Below, in pieces: positions 35,107-47,681 of a stretch of DNA of 64,000 nucleotides (within the stretch, counting starts at the first letter, position 1; every line of letters starts with the position of its first letter). The position numbers were made by a program, and so were the translations under genes. The notes beneath the pieces are model-generated. The model searched no databases and was not told the DNA's origin. It worked only from the letters and a program-made list of their open reading frames with translations. The stretch comes from Charina bottae (taxonomy: Eukaryota; Chordata; Lepidosauria; Squamata; Charinaidae): contig JALMGJ010000013.1 in the NCBI GenBank assembly GCA_023362775.1, positions 26,576,274 to 26,640,273 of the forward strand. Direction: 5' to 3'.

Positions 35107-36172
35107 CCTTAGGGGATGAGCCAGCTAGGCTGCAGCTTCAAGCGATCATGTTTTCGGTTTCCAGCATCCCTGACAAATCGGCTTAAGGCGCCTTATTAAA
35201 TCCACAGCCGCCATCGCCACTCTTACAGCCACGCTCTCTTTATTGTCATCTCAGCATCATCCACCGGCACCCTGCGGGCATACAGCAACACCACTTGACC
35301 ATAAAATACGGAGCAAAAGGAGGCTAAAGACGAGAGCCGTTCTAAAAAATAAACCAGTTAAAGACGAGATCGACCAACGTCTACTTTGCACAAATTAAAT
35401 GCCAAAAATAACAACATCCAATCTATTGGAAGGCTGCAGGACCAACACTTCACTGGTGTGAAGCATCTTTGTTCTTCAGCACCAACAAGCCCTGCTATCA
35501 AGAGTCTTCTGCACCTTTGGTTATAGCAGCCAGAGAAAGACCATAGGGTTGAAGGCAAAGCGCCCCATATTTCCCCAGGCTGGGAAAGTCTGGCCTGAAT
35601 TACTGGAGGACACCTGCCAACCAACCCAGCGACTAAGGGACCTGCTTTGAGAGAAAGGCATAATTCCTTGGTACCTTCAACATGGTTCCATTCTGCAAGA
35701 GGTGGGGAGATGTTGGCAGAAATCTTCAAAGATCTGCAGCTTTTCGTTCAGTAAAAACCACCGTTAGGTAGTGAAACGTGACTGAGGTTTACAAACTGCT
35801 GGATTGGTTGAGTTTCTATGACACATTAATGCTTACTTAAACTAGAGTTTGTTGAATTAACCCAACTGCCTGGGTTCACGCAGCAACTGCCTTGGATGTA
35901 TACTAACCTCACAGGCTGGGTTTCCACAGTACACTGAGTCACTAACTCCATCTTAGTCTAGTCCCGATGTCAGGATCCACCTTTGTTTTCATAAACTAGA
36001 GATCCTTTCCTTCTTCCACAAGACCGCCATTTTACATCAGGCAGCACAACTACTCATGAGACCAACTATGGCTCCATCCTGCTTGGACATGATACAATTG
36101 CTTTGGTTTTACCTTAGCATGTTGCGGGAATCCAGCCATTGGGATCTGTAAACCAAGTGTTAGGGTTTAGGG

Positions 36173-36480
36173 CAGGGTTTCTCAACCAGGGTTCCGTGGA
36201 GCCCTCGGGTTCCGCGAGAGGTCATGAGGGGTTCCCTGGGAGATCACCATTTATTTTAAAAATATTTCAAATTCAGGCAACTTCACATGAAAGAGGTAAG
36301 TTTCATTCTTTGTTTTCAGTTTAAGGACACTGTTAAGGCATCTAGACAGGCCTACCCGTGAAACGAAGGTAATAATTTTGTAACTTCTGGCCTCTCTTTG
36401 AGCCTGAATGTGCAGGGGGTCCCCGAGGCCTGGAAAATATCTCAAGGGTCCCTCCAGGGTCAAAAGGCTGAGAGAGGCTG
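36173..36480. mobile_element. hAT-like element, family C, second copy
   Basis: CAGGGTTTCTCAACCAGGGT to AAAAGGCTGAGAGAGGCTG. It serves as the empty-site reference for the insertion in 29700-30149. Flanks match at five of eight. Confidence 0.75.
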
Positions 36481-36878
36481 CTTGAAGGGATGGGGGAGCC
36501 AGCTTGTAACTCGGTCATTGGATTTGGCTTGGCACGTTCAGTATCTTAGTCATGCTTCTCCGTGATTTATGATTTAGTCCATTGCACCAACGCACCCAGT
36601 CATGGTTTGTTCAATCAACAATGGTTAAACCAACTATGATTTAGTGCAATGGGGGAAGCGTGCGTTGGGAAGCTGTGTTATGCCAAGATGGATTATTATC
36701 TGTGCTGCCTGGGAGGGACTCTTCAACTTCTGCAGGGAAGCCCCCTCCCCTGCCCCTCTTCCTCCCTCCCCGATTTTTACCTCTTCTGCTGAGATGCAAG
36801 GTTACCTGAGCCGCACGGCCATCACTTAGTGGTTCCTCCCCTACCTTAGCAGCAACATCTCCTCTTTACCCTCTATGC

Positions 36879-36948
36879 CAGTGTTTCTCCACCTTGGCAA
36901 CTTGAAGATGTGTGGACTTCAACTCCCAGAATTCCCTAGCCAACACTG
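36879..36948. mobile_element. hAT family A MITE with internal deletion
   Basis: It starts CAGTGTTTCTCCACC and ends CACTG, with flanks CTCTATGC/CTCTATGG (seven of eight, central TA). Most of the right arm is gone, yet the duplication shows the original insertion ends. Confidence 0.75.
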
Positions 36949-38033
36949 CTCTATGGTGATTAGAAGCTACTCACCAGCTTGGGCTTTTCCCGCCAGCCTC
37001 ACCTATTAGGAACCTTTTTTAACGGAAGGTGAGAGGGAGGAAGAGGTGGCAGGGAGGTTCTGCCCGTCAGCACATCACTCCAGCCAGTGTGCGAAAGTCT
37101 GCCAAGTTCAAAACCTCGCCTTTGCCACCCGGTGATCAGATGACCCTCTGCGCCAGCAGCGGCATGAGGGACGGAGCTGCGAAGGAGTGCAACCAGGCTG
37201 GTCACATCGAAGGTCAACTGACCCGCATCCTCACCCTCCCCACTCTTGTGCTCTCTTTCCTCCTTGTGCACCAGCAGAGGCGTGACTAGTGACTAGGACA
37301 GCTGCAGACAGCTGTGAGAGCTTTCCAATCGGAAATTGCAAATCATCAACTGCAAATCAGGGACTATAACTCCTCTCCATCCCTTCTTCCTCCCTCCACG
37401 TTGTGATTATCACGCCAGGACTGGGGCAGAATCCTCAAGATGGTCTGAAAAATGGCCCCTGTGGGGGCAGGAAAGGATTTAATCTCTTTCCAGGGGTGGG
37501 GGAGTGGCCCGGATTAGCAGTTTCTTCTACCAGCAGGCCTGGGAGACAGAAATCCCCAAGATTAGTAACAGAAATATTTCATGGATGCTCTTCATTGTGT
37601 GTGAATCATGTCTGAAAAGAAGCAGAAATGTTTCCTAGCATCTTGGCTCTTGCAATCAGGAGCCAGGGATCTGGCTGCCAAACCCTGGATTTGAGGTGAT
37701 GAACAAGCTACAGTTGGCTGTTTGAAACTAGCTTACAAACCATAACGGATGGGGTCACATAACCTTCTAAGCCTGGGATGTTTGTGTGAACCAAACCATT
37801 GTGGCTCGTAATTGTGAGTACAGTATGTTACAGTACTGTAGTACAATCTTGTGGTTTGTAATATATATATACATCTCTCAACCAAGTGTGCATGCGTATA
37901 TAAACCTTTTATTTTCATTTTCATTCATAAAATGATTGGAAAATATTTTATTTATGAGGTTTTTCAAAATGTTCATTTTAGCGCATGATCTCTAAAAGGC
38001 TATCTCAAATTTAAAATATGATAATACTATTAT

Positions 38034-38265
38034 GAGAGCCAGTTTGGTGCAGTGGCTAAGGCACCAGGCCAGAAACCAGGAGGCCGTGAGTTCTAGTCCT
38101 GCCTTAGGCATGAAGCTAGCTGGGTGACCTTGGGCCAGTCACTCTCTCTCAGCCCTAGGAAGGAGGCAATGGCAAACCACTCCCAAAAAACCTTGCCAAG
38201 AAAACCGCAGGGACTTGTCCAGGCAGTCTCCGAGAATCGGACACGATTGAATGGATTAAAAAAAA
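38034..38265 (+). mobile_element. tRNA-derived SINE
   Basis: GAGCCAGTTTGGTGCAGTGG and GGTGCAGTGGCTAAGGCACC resemble an A box; GAGTTCTAGTCCTGCC resembles a B box. The 3' part GAATCGGACACGATTGAATG resembles the Bov-B end. It is not a functional tRNA gene. Confidence 0.75.
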
Positions 38266-38299
38266 TACTATTGTAACAGTATATAATAGTAAATATATC

Positions 38300-38600
38300 A
38301 TTGAACAAATCAACCCAGAGTTCTCACTCGAGGCACAAACAACCAGGCTCAGATTATCTTACTTTGGACACATTATGTGAAGGCCCAGCTTTCTGGAGGA
38401 GGCTCTGATGCTGGGAAAGGTGGAAGGAAACAGAAGAAGAGAGCGACCAGCTACAAGGGGGATGGACGCAGTGACAGAGGCAATGGGGATCTGAAAAACC
38501 AGGTTGGGGATGGATCATCCTGGAGAAAATTTGTCTATGTGGTCACTACGACTCGACACTGACTTGATAGCACTTTTTCATCATCATCATCATCATCAAT
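38300..38600 (+). mobile_element. RTE/Bov-B-like LINE 3' fragment
   Basis: GCTCTGATGCTGGGAAAGGT with GGAAGGAAACAGAAGAAGAG corresponds to the ALMLGKVEG-rich segment of RTE elements. It ends ACTCGACACTGACTTGATAG followed by CAT repeats. Confidence 0.55.
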
Positions 38601-38984
38601 CTAATTTGAAAAAGCATAGCTGGAAATATGTTTTGGCACTACTTAAAAGTCTACAGAACTGACAAGTGACATAACTCCTTCCCAGCAAAGGCCTCCTCAA
38701 TGCACCCTAAGCTCCTCAGAAAGGAACCCACTAGGAGATCTTGCGAAGCAAGTGGCGCTGAGTCCGGGCTCTTGTGAGTGCACGGGAAGACCTTTTTGTT
38801 TGGAGAGATGGACTTCCTTGCAGGGAATACATGGAGGGCCATTAAAATATTCCAGTCTTAATGTTTGACCACCTATTGTATTGGGAAATTTCTTGCAGCT
38901 CTCAAGAGCTGGTTTTCAAAATTGAGATACTCTCTCTCATTTATTCAGGATTTCTCCCCAGAAATGGCAACTGCCTGTTTGTTT

Positions 38985-39080
38985 ATTTATTTGTTTATTT
39001 ATTTAATTTTTATCCAGCCTTTATTATTTTTATAAGTAACTCAAGGCGGCGAACATACCAAATACTGTTAATTGAGCGTT
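38985..39080 (-). mobile_element. Reversed LINE/SINE tail fragment
   Basis: TTTA-rich text followed by TCCAGCCTTTATTATTTTTA and ACTCAAGGCGGCGAACATAC is a common squamate retroposon end in reverse. Confidence 0.55.
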
Positions 39081-39153
39081 TTTCATAAAGCTGATCTTCT
39101 CCCACCCCCACCAGGATTTGTGAATGAGAGACAGGCTCCGTAGTCTCCTAGAC

Positions 39154-39328
39154 ATAGTAACTGTAGGATATGGTCAAAAAAGTCGAGCTGGTGGGTGCAA
39201 CAGTGTGATCAAATCTCTGCCTGTTTTTTGTGTGTCCCGCACATAAAAAACAGGTGGAGCATCAACCGCACCGTCGCCGCTGCCATCTTGACTATTTTGA
39301 CCACGCCCTGCAGATACCCATGTGCGGT
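39154..39328. mobile_element. Hairpin element, family D
   Basis: GGTCAAAAAAGTCGAGCTGG faces CCATCTTGACTATTTTGACC. Outer ends CTGTAGGATA and CGCCCTGCAG are partly complementary. Confidence 0.6.
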
Positions 39329-39474
39329 CTTGACTGGAGTTCTTTTACTGAGGACCTCTTTGATCTGGATAGCGTGTGGGGCTTCCCACATCCACAGAAA
39401 GGCGTTGTCCCACCACCTACACAGATGTGCGACTCTGCTTGTCAATTGTAGTTTGACCCTTATTCCCATTCGGA

Positions 39475-39690
39475 CCTCATGAGGTGGCAGCTCCTAGCAA
39501 CCTTGGCTGATCTGGAAACAGCTAAGCAGGATCTGACCAGTTAGTGCTGAGGTGGGAGAGCACCAGGAAATCCCACCACTGGGAAATTTTTTTAAAAAAG
39601 GAAAAATCTCAGAAATTTGCTTCCAGATTGCTGCCCAGAAAACCACAGGGTTGTGTCCAAGCAATGACCAAGAAATGAGCTCAGCTTAAA
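39475..39690 (+). mobile_element. 5S-rRNA-derived SINE, copy 2
   Basis: CCTAGCAACCTTGGCTGATC, GCTAAGCAGGATCTGACC and GGGAGAGCACCAGGAAATCC follow the 5S-derived SINE head. The tail is AAAACCACAGGGTTGTGTCC. Confidence 0.75.
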
Positions 39691-39974
39691 ATAAACTTTA
39701 CCTTTATTGTTAGACACATTGACATTAACCTAAAAACTGAGTTGCAACTGGGAGCTAAAGATTTTTGTGAGTTCAAGGCGCTGTGTGAAATCTATACTTC
39801 AGATCAATGGGAAGGTATTATTTTCCCCTCTGGTTCACTCTTAAAGAATCGTGGCCAAGGCAAATCGGTAGCAATCACAAATCTGATATCTTTAGATTTC
39901 CGAAAACGGCCACTGTGCCTCGGTTTGATTTTGGTCTCTCTGTTGGCATTTGATCTATTCTCAACCCTTTAAGC

Positions 39975-40102
39975 CAGTGTTTTTCAAACTTGGCAACTTT
40001 AAGAGGTGTGGACTTCAACTCCCAGAATTCCCCAGCCAGCCATGTTGACTCTGGGAGTTGAAGTCCACACCTCTTAAAGTTGCCAAGTTTTGAGAAACAC
40101 TG
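39975..40102. mobile_element. hAT family A MITE
   Basis: CAGTGTTTTTCAAACTTGGC to AAGTTTTGAGAAACACTG with flanks CTTTAAGC/CTCTAAGC, seven of eight. Confidence 0.88.
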
Positions 40103-40744
40103 CTCTAAGCCTTCTAACTCTTTAACGAGCAACTTTAACACATCACCTGCCAGAACAGAGTGGAGACAGGATGGGACCCTGGTAACGTTTTGAAATTCAA
40201 GCCCCATCACTCCTGGCCAGGAATGGTCAAGGCTTATGGTAGCTGCAATCCCCCTGAGAGGTAGATGGCCCTGTTCCTGGCATTTTCCCCTAGGCACTGG
40301 GGCCAGGATGTTAGTTGAACCCAGCACGTCAAGGCAAGTTTTGTTCAAAAGCTCGGCCGCACTGCATGGTCTTGCATTTATTTTATTTTGCACTTTTTGT
40401 GTCTTTATTCATTGCTAGCCACCCAGAGTCACTAGGCTGAGATAGGCAGCCTTTCATCAATTAAATTAAATTAAACCAATCAATCCATAAAACGTCTGAC
40501 AGCCACGATCACCCAGCCCTACCAGTGGAAAATTTGTTTCACTTCTTTGTAGCCTGTCTCTACTGACTTGAAATTAAAGATATGATACACAGAGAGAGAG
40601 AGAGAGACAGACACAGACTTACAGTATATATTTCAACCCTTCATGCCATTTCAACAACAATCTGTCCCCCAAAAGCAAGATGCTGGTGGTGATGGCCTGA
40701 TGTCCCTTAGCTCCGCCGTGCTGAATATACTCAGCAAGTTTTCT

Positions 40745-40798
40745 TCTGTAAACCCCCCCAGAGTCCCCCTTTGGGGGGAGATGGGCGGTGATAAATTT

Positions 40799-40836
<38 letters not shown>

Positions 40837-40882
40837 CTGACTGACTGACTGACTGACTGACTGACTGACTGACTGACTGACT
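40745..40882 (+). repeat. LINE tail with (GATA)n-(CTGA)n microsatellite
   Basis: The hairpin CCCCCCAGAGTCCCCC/GGGGGGAGATGGGCGG and ATAAATTTGA lead into about nine TAGA units and about eleven CTGA units. Confidence 0.85.
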
Positions 40883-41430
40883 CCCATGTATGGGCTTCCA
40901 TTCCCAGAATTCTTCCACCAGCAAGGCCAGTGCTAAGAATTCTGGGAGTTAACGTGGCATTGTCCTGTCCCGTTTTTCAGGATTGCAGCTCTTATACTAA
41001 TCACCAATAGTGTCTACAGATACACATATATCGCTCAACTACGACCTGTATACTTGATCCACTCAATGGGTCGATCCACTCTTGGTCACTGAGAGACTCA
41101 CATTTGAGCCTTGGAAGGACAGGTGTTCCCCCCTCCCATCAGTCATCCAAGACTTCTCTTCCCTTAGTTTAGCCTTCCCCAGCTTGTTAGAGTCGAAACG
41201 CCCGCAGGCCAGGAGTCACCAAACTGAAGAAGCCTTACAAAAGCCAAACAGCCCGGAAGACCCACAACAGCCATCGGAGGAGCCTGTCCGATTTGATTGT
41301 GTCCTTTGTACACCACAACATAGTGTGGGTTCTTTTTTTAAAAAGAAGGAAAAAGAAATGAGTGTGCCAACTGTCATCAACCCTATTGGAGAAAGTCTTA
41401 TTTAAACTTCTCGTACAGATCTGTACGCAT

Positions 41431-41498
41431 ATGCTGGCTGGGGAATTCTGGGAGTCGAAGTCCACCCATCTTCAAGGTGCCAAGGTTGAGAAACACTG
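41431..41498. mobile_element. Half hAT family A element
   Basis: Right half: GCTGGCTGGGGAATTCTGGG through GCCAAGGTTGAGAAACACTG. Confidence 0.75.
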
Positions 41499-41650
41499 GT
41501 ATAGGGATTCCATGCTACCCTAATCAGTCCTAACTTTTTGTCTTTGCTTTTCTGAGCTTGCTAACAATCCCATGGATTCAGGGACATGTAACCTCATTAT
41601 TTCCCTTTTCTGGCCTCTGTGCAGAGTTCTTTACAACCTGATTGGTCTAA

Positions 41651-41756
41651 CAGTGTTTCTCAACCTTGGCAACTTGAAGATGGGTGGACCTCAGCTCCCA
41701 GAATTCTGGGAGTTGAAGTCCACCCATCTTAAAGTTGCCAAGGTTGAGAAACACTG
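41651..41756. mobile_element. hAT family A MITE, centre deleted
   Basis: CAGTGTTTCTCAACCTTGGC to AAGGTTGAGAAACACTG. The arms meet without the CCAGCCAGC centre. Flanks are not clear duplicates. Confidence 0.85.
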
Positions 41757-41819
41757 ACTTAGATCCTCCCCCATAGAGTGGAGAATCAACCACACTTCTG
41801 CCTATAGTTTAGAGAAGAA

Positions 41820-41985
41820 CCCTAGGAAGGAAGAGTTGGAAGGGCCCTTGGACACCATCTAGTCCCTGTCCAGTGCAGGAATCCACCACTAGCGCATCCC
41901 TGTCGGATGGCCATCCAGCCTCTTTTAAACACTTCCAACAAAGGAGAGCCCACCACTTCCCCAGGCTGGCTGCTCCACTGTGGAA
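41820..41985 (-). mobile_element. CR1-like fragment, antisense
   Basis: AAGAGTTGGAAGGGCCCTTG, GATGGCCATCCAGCCTC and CTGGCTGCTCCACTGTGG match the CR1 complement seen at 23590. Confidence 0.6.
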
Positions 41986-42816
41986 CAGTTCATATTAGGA
42001 TTTTCTTATCTCGGCAGCCATCTATCTACAAAAGCCGACATCGGCGCTGAAATTCATCACCGCCTGAGCTCTGCGAGTGTAGCTTTCTCCCGAATGAAGC
42101 GTAGAGTGTTTGAGGATCGGGACATTCGCAGGGAGACCAGAATGCTTGTTTACAAAGCCATTGTACTACCAACCCTTCTGTACGCCTGTGAAACATGGAC
42201 CCTCTACAAACGCCACCTCCAACTTCTTGAAAGATTCCATCAACGCTGCCTCCGAAAAATTCTGCAAATTACTTGGGAAGATAGGCAGACTAATGTTAGC
42301 GTATTAGAAGAAGCGAAAACCACCAGCACTGAAACAGTGATCATCCAACATCAACTTCGCTGGACCGGCCATGTTGTTCGAATGCCTGACCATCGTCTTC
42401 CAAAGCAGATACTTTACTCCCAACTTAAGAATGGAAAACGGAATATTGGTGGACAGCAAAAGAGATTCAAAGATACTCTGAAAGCTAATTTAAAAAAATG
42501 TAATATCAGCATTGAGAACTGGGAAGCCCTAACTCATGAGCGTTTCAATTGGAGGTCAGCCTTTATTAATGGCGCTATGGACTTTGAAGAAGCACGAGTA
42601 CAGGGCGAAAGGGAGAAACGAGCTAAAAGGAAGGCACGTCAAGCAAACCCTCATCATGACCGTCTCCCACCCGGAAACCTATGCCCTCACGGTGGGAGGT
42701 TGTGCAGATCCAGAATTGGCCTTTACAGCCACTTACAGATCCACTGTTAAAATTTTACCTTTGGAAGACAATCTTACTCGGCTACGAGTGATCGCCAATG
42801 AAATGAATGAATGAAT
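41986..42816 (+). mobile_element. LINE (RTE-like) ORF C-terminal fragment with a 256-codon open frame
   Basis: An uninterrupted frame at 41980-42750 encodes the C-terminal part of a non-LTR reverse transcriptase protein. Motifs in order are FSYLGSHLSTKADIGAEI, YKAIVLPTLLYACETWTL, LERFHQRCLRKILQI, QLRWTGHVVRMPDHRLPKQ and KRFKDTLKANLKKC. It ends in a Cys/His segment (CPHGGRLCRSRIGLYSHLQI) like the C-terminal zinc motif of RTE-related elements. The catalytic core and endonuclease are missing, so it is a 5'-truncated, inactive copy. The open frame suggests it is not very old. The 3' end is an AATG tail near 42816. The clade is from motif memory; CR1-related clades are an alternative. The first few codons may belong to the neighbouring CR1 text. 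Confidence 0.75.
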
Positions 42817-45800
42817 TGTTAGGAGATTTTCCTGAGGTCCAACCTAAATGTACCATGTACCCCCTTGTAATTTAAACCCATTGTTTTTTTGTCTAGTCTT
42901 CTGGAGCAACTCTGAATGATTCTGCCCTGTGAGTGACAGCTTGCTTGCTCCGGAAGTCTCCTACCCAATGTCCTTCCTTAAATTTCTTTGGTGCCCTAAG
43001 ACCATGCCCATTGCCAGCATCAACGTTATCTGCCTTTAGATCAGGGATAGAATAGGAAACCTGGTGTCTGTGAGCCTCCATCTACCTGCGGGCTCCTCCC
43101 TTGGAGCCTAGTAGATTCTCTGCCACATATGGGAGTTTCCACCCCCACCCCCCGTTATTATTTTTTTTCAAATGGCATTTGGAATGCTACAAAACAAAGT
43201 GCCAGCCTGTAACATCATCATTATATCCAAGGTGCCTCTAGGCTCCTTAGTCTTAGAGAGTAAGGATGGCAGGTGGATGGATCCCAGCTGATGAAAAGGA
43301 CAAAGGCAAATAAGATTGGGCAGGTGGAGAACATCTTGGAGAGAGAGGAACAACATCAGCACTTTGCCTTCTGGTAAATGGTTGCTTGGTGACTGGCCAG
43401 GCAGCCATTTTGTGAAAGCACCCCCAATATACTCTCTCAAATTTCCACCAAAATTGCTAATCCCCTGCTTAGGTTTATCTGGAACACTTGTCTTAAACCA
43501 GGGTCTCCCACCAGCTTACAACCCACCCCTCCACCTGACCCACCTGTATTCAGCACCAATATTTTGCTTCTATTGAAATCCAAGAGAAGATTAAGGGCTT
43601 TTTTCTTTTGTTTTGTTTTGCAAAGACTTGCACTGTCCCTAAACGTTCTGTGCCTAGTAAAAGCCCAGATCTCCATCCCAATGGTAAGCATTTCATTTAC
43701 AAAATTCAGGAACAATCTGGAAATGTGAAAAAGTCCTCGATTTCAGAATCGTATCCGAGGAGTGAAATGGAGCTTTTCCACCACTGCATTTCTGAGTATT
43801 TCTGGTGCCAGCATGCCTTGGAGCATGGAAACCTGCTCTGCCAAGCTTTGTAACTTCTTTGCTGCTTTTAGGCAAGAAGTATCTGGAGAAGACGAGGACT
43901 GAGCTGGATACACAGAGCCGGGGCTCTGTTATTTTATTCAGGCAGCATGCCATGCCTGCGTCCTTCGTGAGGAGTAGGTGAGCCACCACACAGTTCAACG
44001 GACTCAATCCTAAAGCAGAACCTCAGCACCAAAGAATCCAAGATCACCTGAGAAAAGGACCTCCTTTCCCTCTTCCTCCTTAGGAGGCTCTCGTTCTACA
44101 TCACTGCTCTGCTTTGGAGCCCCAGAAGGTCTACCTCTGTGCTTCTTTTAGCTTTGACCGGTCAGCTGTCTTGATCTCAAGAAAATGCATTGCTCCTCAG
44201 AGACTCCCCGTCCTGAGGGCACATGTGCTCACAACTTCCATCCATCAAGGAATCAGACAGCCGCCCAGGTAGGCCGTCTTCACACAACATGTTTAGCCAG
44301 GTCACTTGCAAACCTAGCGGCCGCATTCAAACCCCATGAGTTAGTTGTAACCACCCTTAGTGCTTTTGTGTGTGCAAGTGTGTAGCTTTGGGGGGGGGGG
44401 GCAGATCCAGCCCACTTGATTATTTTACGGTTGAAGGTAGAGTGCAGACCCAGAAAAGAGGTTAATCCGGCAGCCAGGTTAAGCAGGTTGTGTGCGTGAC
44501 TTAATGAAACGCTTCAGTGCAAACCACTAATTGCTAATTTTATTGGGATTTGGCTGTTGGGGTCATCTTGTCCTGAAAACAGCAGCAACGACAACAACAC
44601 AGTTCCATGGTGGGAAGAGTTGTTTACTCTCCCAAACTTCTAAGGCGTTGGTTCACCAGCTCCTTGCCCTCTGCCCCCACGCTTTGTGAATAGGACTCCC
44701 TTGTTTTGGCAGGAGCTTAGCTTCTCTCTGTATTAATTCAGCCCCACCCCCACCCCCCAAAAGGTGAAGAACCACTTGGTTGGGGGGGGGGGATCTCCTC
44801 TTTTTTGCCTTGAAATTGGTCTGTGGGCCTCCCTTCCTCTACCATCGTAAGCAAGCTTTGGATGGGAGGAGTTGTCTCTGCAGCCATTTTGAGAAAACAG
44901 GCAACGTCCCTCTGCTGCTCCAGCCAGAAGCAGACTGCTCCCAATTTGTTTTCTTCAGGACCAAAAAAGAACTGAGATTTCATCGTGCCACCAGCATGAA
45001 GGGGAAACGCAAAGGGAAGGTCAGGCTGGGACATCAGGAAGTCTATCCTCGCTCCAAGATCCCACCTCGTCTTTGGAGGCTAAACGTACCAGTCCACGTT
45101 CACCTCCGGGTGCTACCTCCACAGAATCCTCGGCAGGGCACCAGACTTCGCCATGCCCTCCCAACTGCATAGCCCCTGTGGCCACAAACTACCCAGAGAT
45201 CCCGTCAGCCGTGCTCCTATGCCAACGGCTAGAGATTCAGCGGCTCTCTATCTTCCTTGGGTCACCCCTCCGGCTGGTGATGCAACGCTGGCTCTGTCCT
45301 CTGCCAGGAAGGCCTGGTTGTCAATTGTAGTAGGGACCGCCTGGTCCGGATGGGGGTTCCCAGGGATCCAGTAAACCCGGGATTACTCGCTGGCCATGAA
45401 AAGCCAGAATTAATCCGACCATTTGCATTCAGAACGCTCTTCCTATTTTTGCCCTTCTGACTCGATCCGGCAACCCGACGTCCTTCCGTTAAAAGACCGA
45501 AACACCTAACTTTATCCAGTATAAACAATCCCACCCCGTTTGACCTTCACCCCCTCTGAGTTCATTGCACACACACACATGCACCGATGCTCCTCAAGTA
45601 CCCACAGGCTCACTAACCTCCTGGCTGGGCCGTGAGGCCTGCATAGTTCTCACTCTTGCGCATTTCCACAGCAATCCGTGTCCTTTGCAATGCACGCTAG
45701 GTACTACTAACACATCTCGGTACACTCCCTCCCTCCCTCCCCCCCCCCGTAGTGCCATCAAATTCACTCCCCTTCTCCCTCCCTGAAATCTATACTGGAA

Positions 45801-46308
45801 CCAGCCCAATCGGCCGATTCTCCACCCAGACCTGTCCGTCATTAAAAGCAAAGTCGACGCGGGACCGGCCAGGCATTTAACTCAACGGCCTTCTGCAGCA
45901 GCACCCACCGAACCCACATAGCGCCATCTCCTTCGAGGCAGCCTGCTTGGGACAGCCACCGAAGGGGGGGGGGTCCTTCTTGCTGGCCGTTTTCCTCCCT
46001 CTTCCTTCCTCAAGCCCCAGTTGGCTGTTCAGGCCTCCTCTCCTAACATTATTTATTTCGGAACACTCTCGTCAGAACGTGGTCATAAAGCAGGACATTT
46101 TCCTCCAAGGAACCCAAGGCTGTTTCTGAGCAATATTTATTGCTTTTCGCCCTAACGCTGCAGCTCCCAAGCATCTCAAAATGTTAATTACATCTAGAGG
46201 GTGGTGTCAGCGTTGAATCCCTGCCTGTGCAGCCACGCGTTTCGATGGGTGCTTATACAGCCTCATCATCATTCTAAACAATAAAACAGAACCAGATGCA
46301 ATCACGAT

Positions 46309-46310
<2 letters not shown>

Positions 46311-46351
<41 letters not shown>
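46311..46351 (+). repeat. (AAT)n microsatellite
   Basis: About 13 AAT units, without an obvious LINE tail before it. Confidence 0.95.
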
Positions 46352-46352
<1 letters not shown>

Positions 46353-47681
46353 TCTATTCTTAGAACTGTGCAGCAACAAAAACAAAAGCGCTTGAAGAAA
46401 CACAGAATCAAAGTTGCCCTTCACAAAAACAGCCCAGCTGGTCAGAGAAAGAGAAAGGAAGGAAGGAAGGAAGAATAAGCTACTTTACAGATTCCTATTT
46501 TTTAGGCGGCATGATGACTAGAATCCACACCTTGAGGCCAATCATTTTTAAAGCATTTTTCCACATTCAAAAAGGCAGGGGGAAAAAAGCACATCAGGAA
46601 GACCTGAGTCTTGATTCTCAGTTGGCATAATCCCTCCTTCCTTGCCCAGAAATCCCTGGATCACACAGTCCCCTTTGGCATCCTTGCTTTCCTCCACATT
46701 TTCACATCCTTCCCCTCTCCATTTCCTCAGCTGCAGAGGGGAGGGGGAGAAAGGGGAGGGGGGGGGCTGACAGGTTTTCCATAGTCTCTGTGGGTGAAAA
46801 AAATTAATCTTCCCACTCCCTTTCCCTCCCAAGCAGACAATTCGACTCCATTTTGACATAACCAGCTGCAATGGGCTAGGGTGAAAATTTTGCCGGGAAA
46901 TGTGGCTTCGGGAAATGTGGCTTCGTGGAAAAAGAGGTGCGCTGGAGGAATCTTTTGTGTGCTTCCACACATACACACCCCTTTCAAGGCAGGGAATGCA
47001 GAAGATGGTGGCTGAGATGCTTTCCCAGGTTTCAAGACCGGAGACAAGCGGGGAAGGGGACCGCTGGAGTCACCCAAACCTTCAGAGCCAGGGATGGTGC
47101 TGAAGCCAGAAGGGAGAGAATTCCTCTTCGGAATTGAGGGATTCATTCTACAGGGAATGAGATTGAACCCCTGGTCCTGGAGGTGGTGGTGGGGGAAGCG
47201 ACACATTGAAGGCTGGGAGAAGAAATCCAAGAAGAAACGGAAGAGGAAGGGGGGGCAAGAGGAGAGGGGGGAAATGGTGTGTGTGGGGGGGATAAAATAG
47301 ATTTGAGGGGCTTTGGTGTCATGCTAGAGAAAGACGCACGGAAAGAGAAGAGGTTCTTTGGGGAGATTCAGATATTGCGGGGGGGGGGGGGGGGAGAATG
47401 TTTTGCAGGAAAGACCTGGGGTGTCGGTGAGAGACAAGCATATTTAGGGAGTAGGCCGCCACATGGATGGGGCGCGGTATTTTAAGGAGCTAGGTGTCCC
47501 TGTAGAATTCCCCACGACCCCTCCCCAGCCCAGGCCCCGGAGGACGCGCACCTTGCAGTTTGGGAAGCCGGCGCGGGGGCGCGGGGGGCGTCTGTACCGC
47601 TGATGTCCTCACTCTTTAGGTTCTCCCTCCGCCCGCCACGGACCCAGTCCGTGTCCCCCGCCTCGCCCCCCATCTACTCAC

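Larger units (their letters stand above)
27955..47681 (-). other. NOVA2: NOVA2 intron 1
   Basis: This 19.7-kb intron lies between the N-terminal exon and KH1. Stretches without listed elements (28000-28590, 28700-29160, 30160-31550, 33030-33640, 33720-34600, 35110-36170, 36950-37730, 42820-46300, 46360-47480) hold no recognised gene. The (CA)n tracts near 30867-30884 and 33488-33516 are minor. Confidence 0.85.
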
